From: Gemmatimonadota bacterium
GTDB taxonomy: Bacteria > Gemmatimonadota > Gemmatimonadetes > Longimicrobiales > RSA9
Assembly (NCBI GenBank): GCA_016207445.1
Contig: JACQPS010000034.1
Span: forward strand, 1-30,719
Reading direction: 5' to 3'
DNA length: 30,719 nucleotides
Shown: positions 8,077 through 15,754 of the stretch, in pieces
Position numbering within the stretch: position 1 is the stretch's first letter
Layout of the letters: every line of letters begins with the position of its first letter
The notes under the pieces: model-generated
The model's database searches: none
What the model saw: only the letters and a program-made list of their open reading frames with translations
What the model was told of the DNA's origin: nothing
Made by a program: the position numbers and the translations under genes

Positions 8077-9408
8077 ATGTCTCTCGCGGTGGTCGGTATC
8101 AGCCACCACACGGCGCCCATCGAGGTGCGGGAGCGGTTCGTATTCTCGCCGCGGGCGGGCGCCGAGGCGCTGGTTCGCCTGACGCGGGAAGGTGTGGGGG
8201 AGGCGGTGATGCTTTCGACCTGCAACCGGACAGAGATTTACATCTACACTGCGGGCGAGGGCGGGGGCGGGGGCGAGGGCGAGGGCAATGCGGGTGAAAA
8301 GGCGGGCGAGGGTCGTATTGAGCAGACAATCGAGCTGCTCGCGCGGCAGGCCGGGTACACGATCGAAGAGGCGCGGCGGTGCCTGTACGTGCATGGCGGC
8401 CGCAACGCCGCCGAGCACCTGTTCCGGGTCGTGACCAGCCTGGATTCGATGGTGCTGGGCGAAGCGCAGATCCAGGGGCAGGTGCGGGCGGCGTACGAGC
8501 AGGCGGCGGCGGAGCCGCCGCCCAAGGTGGTGGGTCCGGTGCTCGCGCGGCTCTTCCAGACGGCACTGTCGGTGGGCGGCCGGGTTCGCAGCGAAACCGC
8601 GTTGGGCGTGGGGGCGGCATCCGTGCCATCCGCGGCGATCGAGCTGGCCAAGAAGGTGTTCGGCTCGCTGAAGGGGCGGCGCGCGCTGGTGCTGGGCGCG
8701 GGAGAGATGAGCGAGCTCGCGCTGGAGTGCCTGACCGCGGAAGGCGTGCGCACGCTCGTGGTCGCCAACCGGACGGAGGAGCGCGCGCGCGAGCTGGCCG
8801 AGCGCGTGGGCGGCACGTCGGTCCGCTTCGATGAGCTGCCGGCGCAGCTGCCGACCACGGACATCATCATCGCGGCCACGTCGGCACCCCACCCGGTGCT
8901 CACGCGTGAGCTGGTCGAGCGCGCCTTGCCGGGCGGGCCGCGGCACCCGCTCTTCATCGTGGACATTGCGCTCCCGCGCGACGTGGAGCCGGCGGTCGAC
9001 AGCATCGAGAACGTGTTCCTGTACGATATCGACGATCTGTATCAGGTGGTGGACGAGAGCCTGGAGCGGCGGCGCGCGGAAGTGCCCGCCGCCGAGCGCA
9101 TCGTCGCGCAGGGCGTGGATGACTTCTGGCGCTGGTACGCGGGACTCCAGGTCGTGCCGGTCATCCAGGCGCTGCGGCAGCGCGCGGAGGCGGTGCGCCG
9201 GACGGAGGTCGAGCACGCGCTGCGCCGCCTGGCGCACCTCGCCCCAGGGGATCGCGAAGCCATCGAGGTGCTGACCCGGCAGCTCCTGAACAAGGTGCTG
9301 CATGAACCGACCGTGCGGCTGAAGGAAGCGGCGGCGGATGGGAACGCGGAGGAGGTGCTGGAAATGGCGCGGTTCCTGTTCGAGCTGGGCGAGGAAAAGG
9401 GAGGGTAA
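8077..9408 (+). CDS. hemA: Glutamyl-tRNA reductase
   Basis: HemA reduces glutamyl-tRNA to glutamate-1-semialdehyde with NADPH, the committed step of the C5 haem pathway. The 443-residue product begins MSLAVVGISHHTAPIEVRE and has the catalytic cysteine Cys49 in MLSTCNRTEIY, the LDSMVLGEAQIQGQVR block, a Rossmann NADPH site LVLGAGEMSELA, and a C-terminal dimerisation helix region. Residues about 60-80, right after the catalytic segment, are an unusual Gly/Glu tract encoded by hexamer repeats. GAGGAA and AGGGCGG lie before the ATG. Together with hemX it forms a two-gene unit; hemB is separated by ssb and the LysM gene, and hemC, hemD and hemL are not in the window. Confidence 0.97.
   Translation: MSLAVVGISHHTAPIEVRERFVFSPRAGAEALVRLTREGVGEAVMLSTCNRTEIYIYTAGEGGGGGEGEGNAGEKAGEGRIEQTIELLARQAGYTIEEARRCLYVHGGRNAAEHLFRVVTSLDSMVLGEAQIQGQVRAAYEQAAAEPPPKVVGPVLARLFQTALSVGGRVRSETALGVGAASVPSAAIELAKKVFGSLKGRRALVLGAGEMSELALECLTAEGVRTLVVANRTEERARELAERVGGTSVRFDELPAQLPTTDIIIAATSAPHPVLTRELVERALPGGPRHPLFIVDIALPRDVEPAVDSIENVFLYDIDDLYQVVDESLERRRAEVPAAERIVAQGVDDFWRWYAGLQVVPVIQALRQRAEAVRRTEVEHALRRLAHLAPGDREAIEVLTRQLLNKVLHEPTVRLKEAAADGNAEEVLEMARFLFELGEEKGG
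8253..8282 (+). repeat. In-frame GGGCGR hexamer array inside hemA
   Basis: Five hexamers (GGGCGA, GGGCGG, GGGCGG, GGGCGA, GGGCGA) followed by GGGCAA. They encode alternating Gly and Glu-rich residues at about HemA positions 60-71, inside the catalytic domain just after the active-site segment. The length is a multiple of 3, so the frame is kept. Confidence 0.9.
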
Positions 9409-9480
9409 GGTTTCGGGCTCGGCTTTACGGAACGATCAAGCCACCGGGCTGGTAAGGATACCGACATCGATCGAGGTGCA

Positions 9481-10440
9481 ATGACGCCAAGAAAGGTCCT
9501 GGTCACGGGCGGCGCGGGGTTCATCGGCAGCCACGTGGCGGAGGCGTACCGGGCGCGTGGCGAGCACGTGTGGGTGCTGGACGACCTTTCGTCGGGGCGG
9601 CGCGAGAACGTGTCGCCGGGCATCGAGCTGGTCGTGCTGGACGTGGGCTCGGGCGACGTGGGGGCCCTGTTCCGCGAGGCCGGCGGCTTCGACGTCGTCA
9701 ACCATCACGCGGCTCAGATCGACGTGCGCACATCGGTCGCGGACCCGCGGTTGGACGCGCGCGTCAACCTGGACGGGCTCCTGAACCTGCTCGAGTGTGC
9801 GCGGGGGTACGGCACGCAGCGCTTCGTGTTCGTGTCGTCGGGCGGGGTAATTTATGGCGAGCCGGCGGCGCGGCCGACGCCCGAGACCGCGCCCAAGCTG
9901 CCGCTCTCGCCGTACGGCGTGAGCAAGCTCGCCTCCGAGCACTACCTGCACTACTACCAGCGCGTGCACGGGCTCGAGTACGTGGCGCTGCGCTATGCGA
10001 ACGTGTACGGGCCGCGGCAGGACCCGAATGGCGAGGCGGGCGTGGTCTCGATCTTCTCGAGCCGGCTCATGGCGGGCGAGCCGCTCACGATCTTCGGGGA
10101 CGGCGAGCAGACGCGAGACTTCGTCTACGTGGGCGACGTCGTCACCGCGAACCTCCTCGCGACCGACCTCGCCCTGCCGCCTGCGACCGACCTGGAGGCG
10201 CGGGCATTCAACGTGGCGACGGGGCGGGAGACATCGGTGAACGGGCTGGCGCGGGCGCTCATGGCCGTGGCCGGCCGCGAAGTCGCGACGCTGCACGCCC
10301 CCGAGCGCCCCGGCGAGTTACGCCATTCCTGCCTGGACGTGCGCCGCCTGCGGGGTCGCGGCTGGCGGGCCGCGACGTCGCTCGGGGACGGGCTCGCCCG
10401 CACTTACGAATTCATCTGCGCGCAGGGGGCCGTGCGGTGA
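9481..10440 (+). CDS. NAD-dependent epimerase/dehydratase, UDP-glucose 4-epimerase type
   Basis: An extended short-chain dehydrogenase of 319 residues acting on nucleotide sugars, most likely a GalE-like 4-epimerase. It shows the NAD-binding GGAGFIGSH (residues 10-18), DDLSSGRRENV (34-44), NHHAAQIDVR (74-83), SSGGVIYGEP and the catalytic pair Tyr145 and Lys149 in SPYGVSK, then RYANVYGPRQDPNGEAGVV and FGDGEQTRDFVYVGDV. The SSGGxIYG form and the short length match the bacterial and archaeal GalE-like group; other substrates such as UDP-glucuronate are possible. GAGGTG lies before the ATG. Its stop overlaps tolQ (GTGA), so it is co-translated with the Tol genes; a link to lipopolysaccharide sugar supply is inferred from the envelope context only. 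Confidence 0.9.
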   Translation: MTPRKVLVTGGAGFIGSHVAEAYRARGEHVWVLDDLSSGRRENVSPGIELVVLDVGSGDVGALFREAGGFDVVNHHAAQIDVRTSVADPRLDARVNLDGLLNLLECARGYGTQRFVFVSSGGVIYGEPAARPTPETAPKLPLSPYGVSKLASEHYLHYYQRVHGLEYVALRYANVYGPRQDPNGEAGVVSIFSSRLMAGEPLTIFGDGEQTRDFVYVGDVVTANLLATDLALPPATDLEARAFNVATGRETSVNGLARALMAVAGREVATLHAPERPGELRHSCLDVRRLRGRGWRAATSLGDGLARTYEFICAQGAVR

Positions 10441-11153
10441 CGCTCGAGGCGCTGCTCCAGTTCGAGCCTGCGAGAAACGCGCTGGACCTGGTGCTCCACG
10501 GGAACCGCTCGAGCCAGATCACGCTGGCGGTGCTGGCGTCCTTCTCGCTCGTGAGCTGGGTCATCATCTTCTGGAAATGGGGGCAGTTCCGACGGGTGCG
10601 GCGGCAGGGCCGCGCCTTTCTGAGAGGCTTGGAGAAGGCGCAGCGGCTGGAGGACGCGTACAAGTCGGTGCTGCGCCTGCCGGAGTCGCCCTACACGCGC
10701 ATCTTCAAGGTGGGCATCAACTTCTTCAACGAGCTGCGGCCGGCGATGTTCAAGGACAACCCCGCGCCGGGGCAGGGGTTGTCGGAGGCGCAGCTGGAGG
10801 CGCTGCGCCTCGTGATGGAGAAGGTCGAGGGAGAGGAGCAGGACGAGCTGGCGGCCGGGCTGTCCTGGCTCGCGATCATCGGCACGGTCGCGCCGCTGCT
10901 GGGGCTGCTCGGCACCGTGCTGGGCGTCATGGATGCGTTCCTGGGCATCAGCCGCGTGGGCGGCGCGAACATCAACGCGGTCGCGCCCGGCATCGCCGAA
11001 GCGTTGATCGCGACGGCGGCGGGACTCGGCGTCGCGATCCCGGCGGTCATGGGGTACAACTATTTCGTGAGCCGGCTGCACTCGGTACGCAGCCAGCTGG
11101 AGGGCTTCGGCAGCGAGTTCATCGGTATGCTCGCGCGCGAGGGGAGGCTGTAG
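10437..11153 (+). CDS. tolQ: Tol-Pal system proton-channel protein TolQ (ExbB family)
   Basis: TolQ forms, with TolR, the inner-membrane proton channel that energises TolA. The 238-residue product has three membrane helices at about 28-46, 143-168 (LSWLAIIGTVAPLLGLLGTV) and 186-212, with a cytoplasmic loop between the first two, as in MotA/TolQ/ExbB proteins. The start is GTG 10437, overlapping the epimerase stop and preceded by AGGGGG; this gives the usual TolQ length. The next gene, 2 bases later, is tolR. TolQ is preferred over ExbB because tolB, pal and cpoB follow. Confidence 0.93.
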   Translation: MTLEALLQFEPARNALDLVLHGNRSSQITLAVLASFSLVSWVIIFWKWGQFRRVRRQGRAFLRGLEKAQRLEDAYKSVLRLPESPYTRIFKVGINFFNELRPAMFKDNPAPGQGLSEAQLEALRLVMEKVEGEEQDELAAGLSWLAIIGTVAPLLGLLGTVLGVMDAFLGISRVGGANINAVAPGIAEALIATAAGLGVAIPAVMGYNYFVSRLHSVRSQLEGFGSEFIGMLAREGRL

Positions 11154-11155
11154 CC

Positions 11156-11575
11156 GTGCCGCGGCGGCGCAATGGCCGGGAGACGCTCTCGGTGAACGCC
11201 GAGATCAACCTGATCAACCTGGTGGATGTCGCGCTCGTGCTCCTCATCATCTTCATGATCACGGCGCCCATGCTCCAGGGCGGGGTCGAGGTGCAGCTGC
11301 CGCGCGCGTCGGCCGCACCGATCACCTCCGTCGAGGGCGTGTTCATCACGGTCGCGCGCGACGGCAAGATCTACCTCGGTGAGGAACCGGTCGAGACGCT
11401 GGCAGAGTTCGAGGCCCGCTTCCCGGAGTACATCCGCGGGCAGGGCGCGAAGGAGGCGTACCTGCGCGGCGACCGGGACGTGCCCTACGGGCGGGTGCTC
11501 CAGGTGCTCGGGCTCATGAAGAAGATGGATGTGGCGGAGGTCGGGCTGGTGGCCGAGCCGGAGGTGGAGCGGTGA
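11156..11575 (+). CDS. tolR: Tol-Pal system protein TolR (ExbD family)
   Basis: TolR is the small single-helix partner of TolQ. The 139-residue product has a short basic cytoplasmic end, one membrane helix (about residues 20-38) in NAEINLINLVDVALVLLIIFMIT, with the essential proton-carrying aspartate at 24, and a periplasmic domain (about 55-135) with VARDGKIYLGEEPV. GTG 11156 is preceded by GGGGAGG at 8 bases. Its TGA overlaps the next start (GTGA). Confidence 0.94.
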   Translation: MPRRRNGRETLSVNAEINLINLVDVALVLLIIFMITAPMLQGGVEVQLPRASAAPITSVEGVFITVARDGKIYLGEEPVETLAEFEARFPEYIRGQGAKEAYLRGDRDVPYGRVLQVLGLMKKMDVAEVGLVAEPEVER

Positions 11576-12234
11576 GCCGCAAACGGGGACCCGGGGCGCT
11601 CGCGCTCGCGGCGTCGGTGCTGTTTCACGTACTGCTGCTGGGCGTGTTCCTCTTCGGCCGGGGCGAGCCTGCGACGCCGCGCATGGAGTTCCGCGTCTAC
11701 CGCGTGAACATCGTGTCGCCGCCGCCACAGGCGTTCGGCGAACCCGCGCCGCAGCCGGTGGTTTCGGCCCAGCCGCCGCGCGTGGTGAAGCCGCAGCCCG
11801 AGCCGGCGCCCGAACCGGAGTCGAAGAAGCCGCAGGTCGTCGAGAAGCCGACGCCGGCGCAGAAGCAGACGGAGCCGACGAGGGGACCGACGCCACAGCC
11901 CGGCGCGAAGGTGGGCGGTGAGGGCCTGAACGTGCAGCTGGCGGGCGAGAACTTCGCGTACCCCGGCTACCTGGAGAACATCATCCGCCAGATCAACCGT
12001 TATTTCCGCTGGACGGGTGCCCCGGGGCTGGAAGCGGAGATTTATTTCATCATCCGTGAGGACGGGTCGGTCACCGACATCCGCATCGTGCGCGGCTCGG
12101 GGGATCTCACCTTCGATTTCGAGGCCATGGCGGCCATCGAGCAGGCGGGAAAGCGCAAGGCCTTCGGCCCGTTGCCGAGGGGCTTCGCGGGGGATCGGCT
12201 GCCGATCAGCTTCTACTTTCAGCCGGCGCGGTAA
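11572..12234 (+). CDS. tolA: TolA/TonB-like energy-transducing protein
   Basis: The 220-residue product has one N-terminal membrane helix (about 9-28), a Pro/Glu/Lys-rich periplasm-spanning stretch (48-115) and a C-terminal domain of the TonB/TolA type (about 122-218; YPGYLENIIRQINRYFRW ... AEIYFIIREDGSVTDIRIVRGSG). It should carry force from TolQ-TolR to Pal/TolB at the outer membrane. It is much shorter than E. coli TolA (421 residues) and lacks the long Ala-rich helix; the Pro-rich spacer is TonB-like. Position between tolR and tolB favours a TolA role. GTG 11572 overlaps the tolR stop and follows GGAGGTGGAG. Confidence 0.85.
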   Translation: MSRKRGPGALALAASVLFHVLLLGVFLFGRGEPATPRMEFRVYRVNIVSPPPQAFGEPAPQPVVSAQPPRVVKPQPEPAPEPESKKPQVVEKPTPAQKQTEPTRGPTPQPGAKVGGEGLNVQLAGENFAYPGYLENIIRQINRYFRWTGAPGLEAEIYFIIREDGSVTDIRIVRGSGDLTFDFEAMAAIEQAGKRKAFGPLPRGFAGDRLPISFYFQPAR

Positions 12235-12239
12235 GGAAC

Positions 12240-12315
12240 CAGTTGACAGTCGACAGTTCACAGTTGACAGTTCCGCCCCCACCCAGTCACAACTGACAAC
12301 TGACGACTGTGAACT
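12240..12315. repeat. Inverted array of ACAGTTG-type heptads between tolA and tolB
   Basis: The left arm (12240-12272) repeats CAGTTGACAGT-like units; the right arm (12290-12315) carries the complementary CAACTGACAACTGAC-like units. The loop is about 17 bases and C-rich. The array starts 5 bases after the tolA stop codon. It does not encode protein and is immediately followed by the copy of the uvrB-tsaE repeat. Confidence 0.85.
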
Positions 12316-12320
12316 CGAGA

Positions 12321-12367
12321 CGCAGATGCGTACACGTAAAACGTACTCGTGCACGTACTCGTACACG
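12321..12367 (+). repeat. Second copy of the GTACACGTAC repeat, before tolB
   Basis: CGCAGATGCGTACACGTA is identical to 2557-2574. The two copies then differ by two short insertions here (about 6 bases each, made of AACGTA- or CTCGTA-like units) but otherwise agree through CTCGTGCACGTA and CACG. It ends 30 bases before the tolB start. Confidence 0.85.
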
Positions 12368-12397
12368 GCAGTTCGCTGGCCGAGAGAAAGAACTGGC

Positions 12398-13735
12398 ATG
12401 CGTCGATTTCTGTTGATGTTGCTCCTGCTCGTGCCTGCGCCTCTGACGGCACAGGAAGACACGCTTCGGATCCCCACCGGCGTCCGGCTGGGGCTGGTGT
12501 ACCGTCCGGTCTACCAGCCGAAGGTCGCGGTGCGGCCGTTCTCCGGGCCGGGGGAGCTGGCCGAGGTGGCCACGGCGATCTTGCGCCGGGACCTGGAGTA
12601 CAGCGACCGGTTCGAGCTGGCGGAGGCGCCCGAGCGGCTCGCGCGCGGGCCGGTGGACTACAAGCCGTGGAACGCACTGGGGGTCGTCTACCTGGTCACC
12701 GGCGGCCTGGAGCCGACCGGCGACCGGACTCAGCTCCGGATCACGCTGCACGACGTCGTGTATGGCACCATCAAGCAGAGCCAGAGCTTCACGCTGCCGC
12801 CGCTCGACGCCGCGGACTTCCGCATGGCGTTGCACGCGGCGGCGGACGAGGTGGTGCGCTGGCTCACCGGCCAGCCGGGGATGGCGGCTTCGCGCGTCGC
12901 GTTCATCCGGCGGCGCGGCGACGGCGGCTACGAGGTCATGGTGGTGGACTCGGATGGCGAAGGTGCCCAGGTCGTCCATTCCTCGGCGAACATCCTGCTC
13001 TCCCCCGCCTGGTCGCCCGACGGCCGCAGGCTGGCGTACGCGCTGGCGCATGCGAGCGGGTGGTCGATTCAGGAGCGGGATCTGGAGAGCGGTCAGGTGC
13101 AGCTCGTGAGCGGGCGGCCGGGGCTGAACACCACGCCCTCCTATGCCCCGGACGGCCGGCGCCTGGCCTTCGCGCTCTCGTCCGGGTCGGGCACCGAGAT
13201 CTACGACTACGACGTTGCCCAGCGCTGCTGCCTGCGCCGGCTGACCAATGGGCCGCGCGACGACCTCTCGCCCAGCTTCTCGCCGGACGGCAAGCAGCTC
13301 GCCTTCAACTCCAACCGCTTGGGGCAGCCACACATCTACCTCATGCCCGCAGAGGGGGGCGAGCCGACGCTGCTGTCCCCGTTTGTCTACGGCGAGCCGG
13401 GATACTACACTTCCCCGGATTGGGCGCCGGAGGGGACGCTGATCGCGTTCCACGGCCGCTCCCGGGGCGAGTTCCAGCTCATGGTTGCCGATGCCGCCAA
13501 TGCGGGCGGCACCGTCCAGCAGTTGACCCAGGAGGGGGCGAGCGAAGACCCCAGCTGGGCGCCGGACGGACGCCACGTGGTGTTCAGCGGCGTGCGCGCC
13601 GGGGGGAGCGGGCTGTATGTTATGGACGCGGTGAGCGGCCGGACCCGGCCGCTCGTCTTGGGCGGGCGGTACCTGGTGCCCGACTGGTCGCCGACGCTGC
13701 TCAGGGCGTCGGCGCTGGCGGTGCGGGGCCCGTAG
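12398..13735 (+). CDS. tolB: Tol-Pal system periplasmic protein TolB
   Basis: TolB is the periplasmic beta-propeller that binds Pal and is displaced by the Tol motor. The 445-residue product has a signal peptide (1-19, MRRFLLMLLLLVPAPLTAQ), an N-terminal domain (about 25-160) with the LVTGGLEPTGDRTQLRITL core, and a six-bladed propeller from about 165 with PD40 repeats: WSPDGRRLAY, YAPDGRRLAF, FSPDGKQLAF, WAPEGTLIAF and WAPDGRHVVF. ATG 12398 starts the signal peptide; the frame is open upstream through the repeats, but that stretch is repeat translation. The repeat-filled 163-base gap separates it from tolA, so it may have separate expression from tolQRA. Confidence 0.95.
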   Translation: MRRFLLMLLLLVPAPLTAQEDTLRIPTGVRLGLVYRPVYQPKVAVRPFSGPGELAEVATAILRRDLEYSDRFELAEAPERLARGPVDYKPWNALGVVYLVTGGLEPTGDRTQLRITLHDVVYGTIKQSQSFTLPPLDAADFRMALHAAADEVVRWLTGQPGMAASRVAFIRRRGDGGYEVMVVDSDGEGAQVVHSSANILLSPAWSPDGRRLAYALAHASGWSIQERDLESGQVQLVSGRPGLNTTPSYAPDGRRLAFALSSGSGTEIYDYDVAQRCCLRRLTNGPRDDLSPSFSPDGKQLAFNSNRLGQPHIYLMPAEGGEPTLLSPFVYGEPGYYTSPDWAPEGTLIAFHGRSRGEFQLMVADAANAGGTVQQLTQEGASEDPSWAPDGRHVVFSGVRAGGSGLYVMDAVSGRTRPLVLGGRYLVPDWSPTLLRASALAVRGP

Positions 13736-13782
13736 GGGCCGCGCCCGAGCTGGCGGTGCGGGGCCGGCAGGGCCGTGCCCGA
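13714..13782 (+). repeat. 35-base tandem duplication spanning the tolB stop
   Basis: Unit 1 (13714-13748) holds the last seven tolB codons and the stop; unit 2 (13749-13782) follows directly and differs at only a few positions (for example CCGTAGGGG versus CGGCAGGG). It looks like a recent local duplication in the tolB-pal gap. Confidence 0.8.
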
Positions 13783-13820
13783 CGGCATCGCGGACATTCA
13801 CTTTCACACAAGGAGAAGCG

Positions 13821-14468
13821 ATGATGCGCCAGCGACTCATGGTTCCCGCGCTGCTCGGCGTGCTGCTGCTGGCGGCGTGCGGCGGCGGACAGCAGGAGCC
13901 CGAGACGCCGACGCCGACCGGCGAGACGCCGCCGCCGCGTCCGGGCACCCCCGCGGCGGCGGCGGAGGCCGAGCGCCAGCGCGTGGAAGCCGAGGCGCGC
14001 GCCCGCGAGGAGCAGCGGCGCCGGGCGGAAGCGGAGACGCGGCAGCGGGCGGAGGCGGAGCAGCGCACGCGCGCGGCGGCTGCGGCGGAAGAGGCGGCCC
14101 GGGCGCGGGAGATCATCGCCGAGGTCGTGCTTTTCGACTTCGACAAGTTCAACATTCGCGCCGACCAGCAGCCAGCGCTCCAGCGCAAGGTGGGCGTCCT
14201 GCGTGCGAACACGAACGTGCGCCTGCGCATCGAGGGGCACGCCGACGAGCGCGGCTCCATCGAGTACAACCTGGCGCTGGGGATGCGGCGCGCGAACTCG
14301 GCCCGGGAGTACCTGGTCGGCTTCGGCCTCGAGCCGGTCCGCTTCGAGACGGTGAGCTTCGGGGAGGAGCGGCCGGTGTGCATGGAGAAGAACGAGGACT
14401 GCTGGCAGCGCAACCGGCGCAACGAGTTCATCATCATCAGCGGGGAAGTCGGTAGAACCTCTCCGTGA
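13821..14468 (+). CDS. pal: Peptidoglycan-associated lipoprotein Pal
   Basis: Pal anchors the outer membrane to peptidoglycan and is the target of TolB. The 215-residue product has a lipoprotein signal ending LLAAC (lipid-carrying Cys20), a Pro-rich stretch (25-45), a charged Ala/Glu/Arg-rich helix probably forming a coiled coil (46-100), and an OmpA-type peptidoglycan-binding domain (about 101-208) with VLFDFDKFNIRAD, IEGHADERGSIEYNLALGMRRA and SFGEERP. The long coiled coil before the domain is longer than in E. coli Pal (173 residues). AGGAGA precedes the two tandem ATGs (13821, 13824). Its TGA overlaps the cpoB start. Confidence 0.95.
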   Translation: MMRQRLMVPALLGVLLLAACGGGQQEPETPTPTGETPPPRPGTPAAAAEAERQRVEAEARAREEQRRRAEAETRQRAEAEQRTRAAAAAEEAARAREIIAEVVLFDFDKFNIRADQQPALQRKVGVLRANTNVRLRIEGHADERGSIEYNLALGMRRANSAREYLVGFGLEPVRFETVSFGEERPVCMEKNEDCWQRNRRNEFIIISGEVGRTSP

Positions 14469-15223
14469 CGCTTCACCGCAGCCTTTCCTGCCTGGCCTGG
14501 GCCGCGCTGGCGGCGGTCCTGGCCGGGTGCGCCACCAAGAAGGACGTGCGCACGCTCCAGCAGACGGTCCTGGAGCTTCAGGCCCGGCAGGATTCGCTGC
14601 TCGCGCAGATCCTGGCGCAGAATCGCATCCTTCTCGACACGCTGCGCGCCACGGGTGAGACACTGGTGCGCGTGCGCGGGGATCTCGCCCACCAGATCCT
14701 CCAGCTCGAGCAGCAGCTCATCCAGATCCAGGAGCTGACGGGGCAGAGTCAGCGCCGGCTGGCCGAGTTGCGCCAGCAGATGGAGAGCCGCGGACAGGAG
14801 CTGGGGCAGCCGGCCGCTCGCCCCGATACCGCCGCGACGCCCGCGGGCGGCACCGCCGAGCAGCTCTACAGCATCGGCGTGCAGCAGCTCCAGCGGGGCG
14901 CCGCGCAGACGGCGCGGCGCGCATTCGAGCAGGTGGTGCGCGAGCACCCGCTGCACGAGCGCGCCCCCGACGCGCAGTTCAACGTGGCGGAGACCTACGT
15001 GCTGGAGAAGCAGTACGACACGGCGTTGCGCGAATTCGAGCGCGTGGTCGAGCTCTTCCCCAACTCCGCCCGCGCCCCCACCGCCCTCTACCGCGCCGGC
15101 CTCATCTCCGAGGAGCAGGGAAACATCGCCAAGGCGCGGGAGTACTTTCAACGGGTTGTCTCGAGTTATGCCCGGTCGGATGAGGCCAGGCTGGCGCGGG
15201 AGCGGCTGACGAGGCGGCGGTAG
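14465..15223 (+). CDS. cpoB: Tol-Pal coordinator CpoB/YbgF with TPR domain
   Basis: The 252-residue product has a signal sequence, an N-terminal coiled coil (about 28-112, Gln/Leu-rich) and a C-terminal TPR domain (about 129-248) with YSIGVQQLQRGAAQTARRAFEQVV, FNVAETYVLEKQYDTALREFERVV and LYRAGLISEEQGNIAKAREYFQRVV, the layout of YbgF/CpoB, which links cell-wall synthesis to Tol-driven constriction. A LAGC lipobox at Cys22 suggests a lipoprotein here, whereas the E. coli protein is soluble. GTG 14465 overlaps the pal stop. Confidence 0.92.
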   Translation: MTLHRSLSCLAWAALAAVLAGCATKKDVRTLQQTVLELQARQDSLLAQILAQNRILLDTLRATGETLVRVRGDLAHQILQLEQQLIQIQELTGQSQRRLAELRQQMESRGQELGQPAARPDTAATPAGGTAEQLYSIGVQQLQRGAAQTARRAFEQVVREHPLHERAPDAQFNVAETYVLEKQYDTALREFERVVELFPNSARAPTALYRAGLISEEQGNIAKAREYFQRVVSSYARSDEARLARERLTRRR

Positions 15224-15256
15224 CGGCCGCGATCGTTGCGCTTCGAAAGTACTCAC

Positions 15257-15754
15257 ATGCGCTGTCCGTACTGCCACCAAACCGAAGACCGTGTGGTCGA
15301 CACGCGCACGAGCCGGGAAGGCCGGGCGGTGCGCCGGCGGCGCGAATGCCTGAGCTGCGGGCGTCGTTTCACGACGTACGAGTACGTCGAGGAGCGCGCG
15401 CTGCAGGTGGTGAAGCGGGACGGCACGGCCGAGCCGTACGACCGCCGCAAGCTGCTGCACTCGCTCCGGCTGCCGTGCGCGAAGCGGCCGATCACCGTCG
15501 CCGAGATCGAGGAGATGGTGGACGGCATCGAGGACGCGCTCAGCCAGCTCGGCCGCGACGATATCGAGAGCCGGGTCATCGGCGAGATGGTGATGGAGCG
15601 GCTGAAGGCGCGCGACCACGTGGCCTATGTGCGCTTTGCCTCCGTCTACCGCAGCTTCCAGGACATCGACGAGTTCATTGACGAGTTGCGCGACCTGAGC
15701 GCGCGCCGCGCGCGCGCGGCACTGTCTCACAACCAGGTGGAGCTGCCGCTGTGA
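15257..15754 (+). CDS. nrdR: Transcriptional regulator NrdR
   Basis: NrdR represses ribonucleotide reductase genes in response to dATP/ATP. The 165-residue product has the zinc ribbon (Cys3, Cys6, Cys31, Cys34; MRCPYC and CLSCGRRFTTYE) and an ATP-cone domain (about 48-138; VVKRDGTAEPYDRRKL). The frame opens 7 codons earlier at a TTG (15236), but MRCPYC at 15257 is the conserved start. The last residues VELPL are followed by overlap with tatC (GTGA at 15751-15754). No ribonucleotide reductase gene or paired NrdR box is visible in the window. Confidence 0.97.
   Translation: MRCPYCHQTEDRVVDTRTSREGRAVRRRRECLSCGRRFTTYEYVEERALQVVKRDGTAEPYDRRKLLHSLRLPCAKRPITVAEIEEMVDGIEDALSQLGRDDIESRVIGEMVMERLKARDHVAYVRFASVYRSFQDIDEFIDELRDLSARRARAALSHNQVELPL

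Noticed and set aside
9409..9480. Possible promoter before the epimerase gene
   Set aside because: TAAGGA at 9453 has no -35 at 16-18 bases; nothing comparable to the five good promoters. The gap holds a GAGGTG ribosome site only.
12241..12270. TTGACA hexamers in the tolA-tolB gap taken as -35 boxes
   Set aside because: Both copies are part of the ACAGTTG repeat and neither has a -10 at 16-18 bases downstream.
12287..15730. Very long minus-strand open frame (over 1100 codons) across tolB to nrdR
   Set aside because: It is a shadow of GC-rich plus-strand genes; the translation is Arg/His/Leu-rich low complexity with no family motifs, and the plus strand holds recognisable tolB, pal, cpoB and nrdR.
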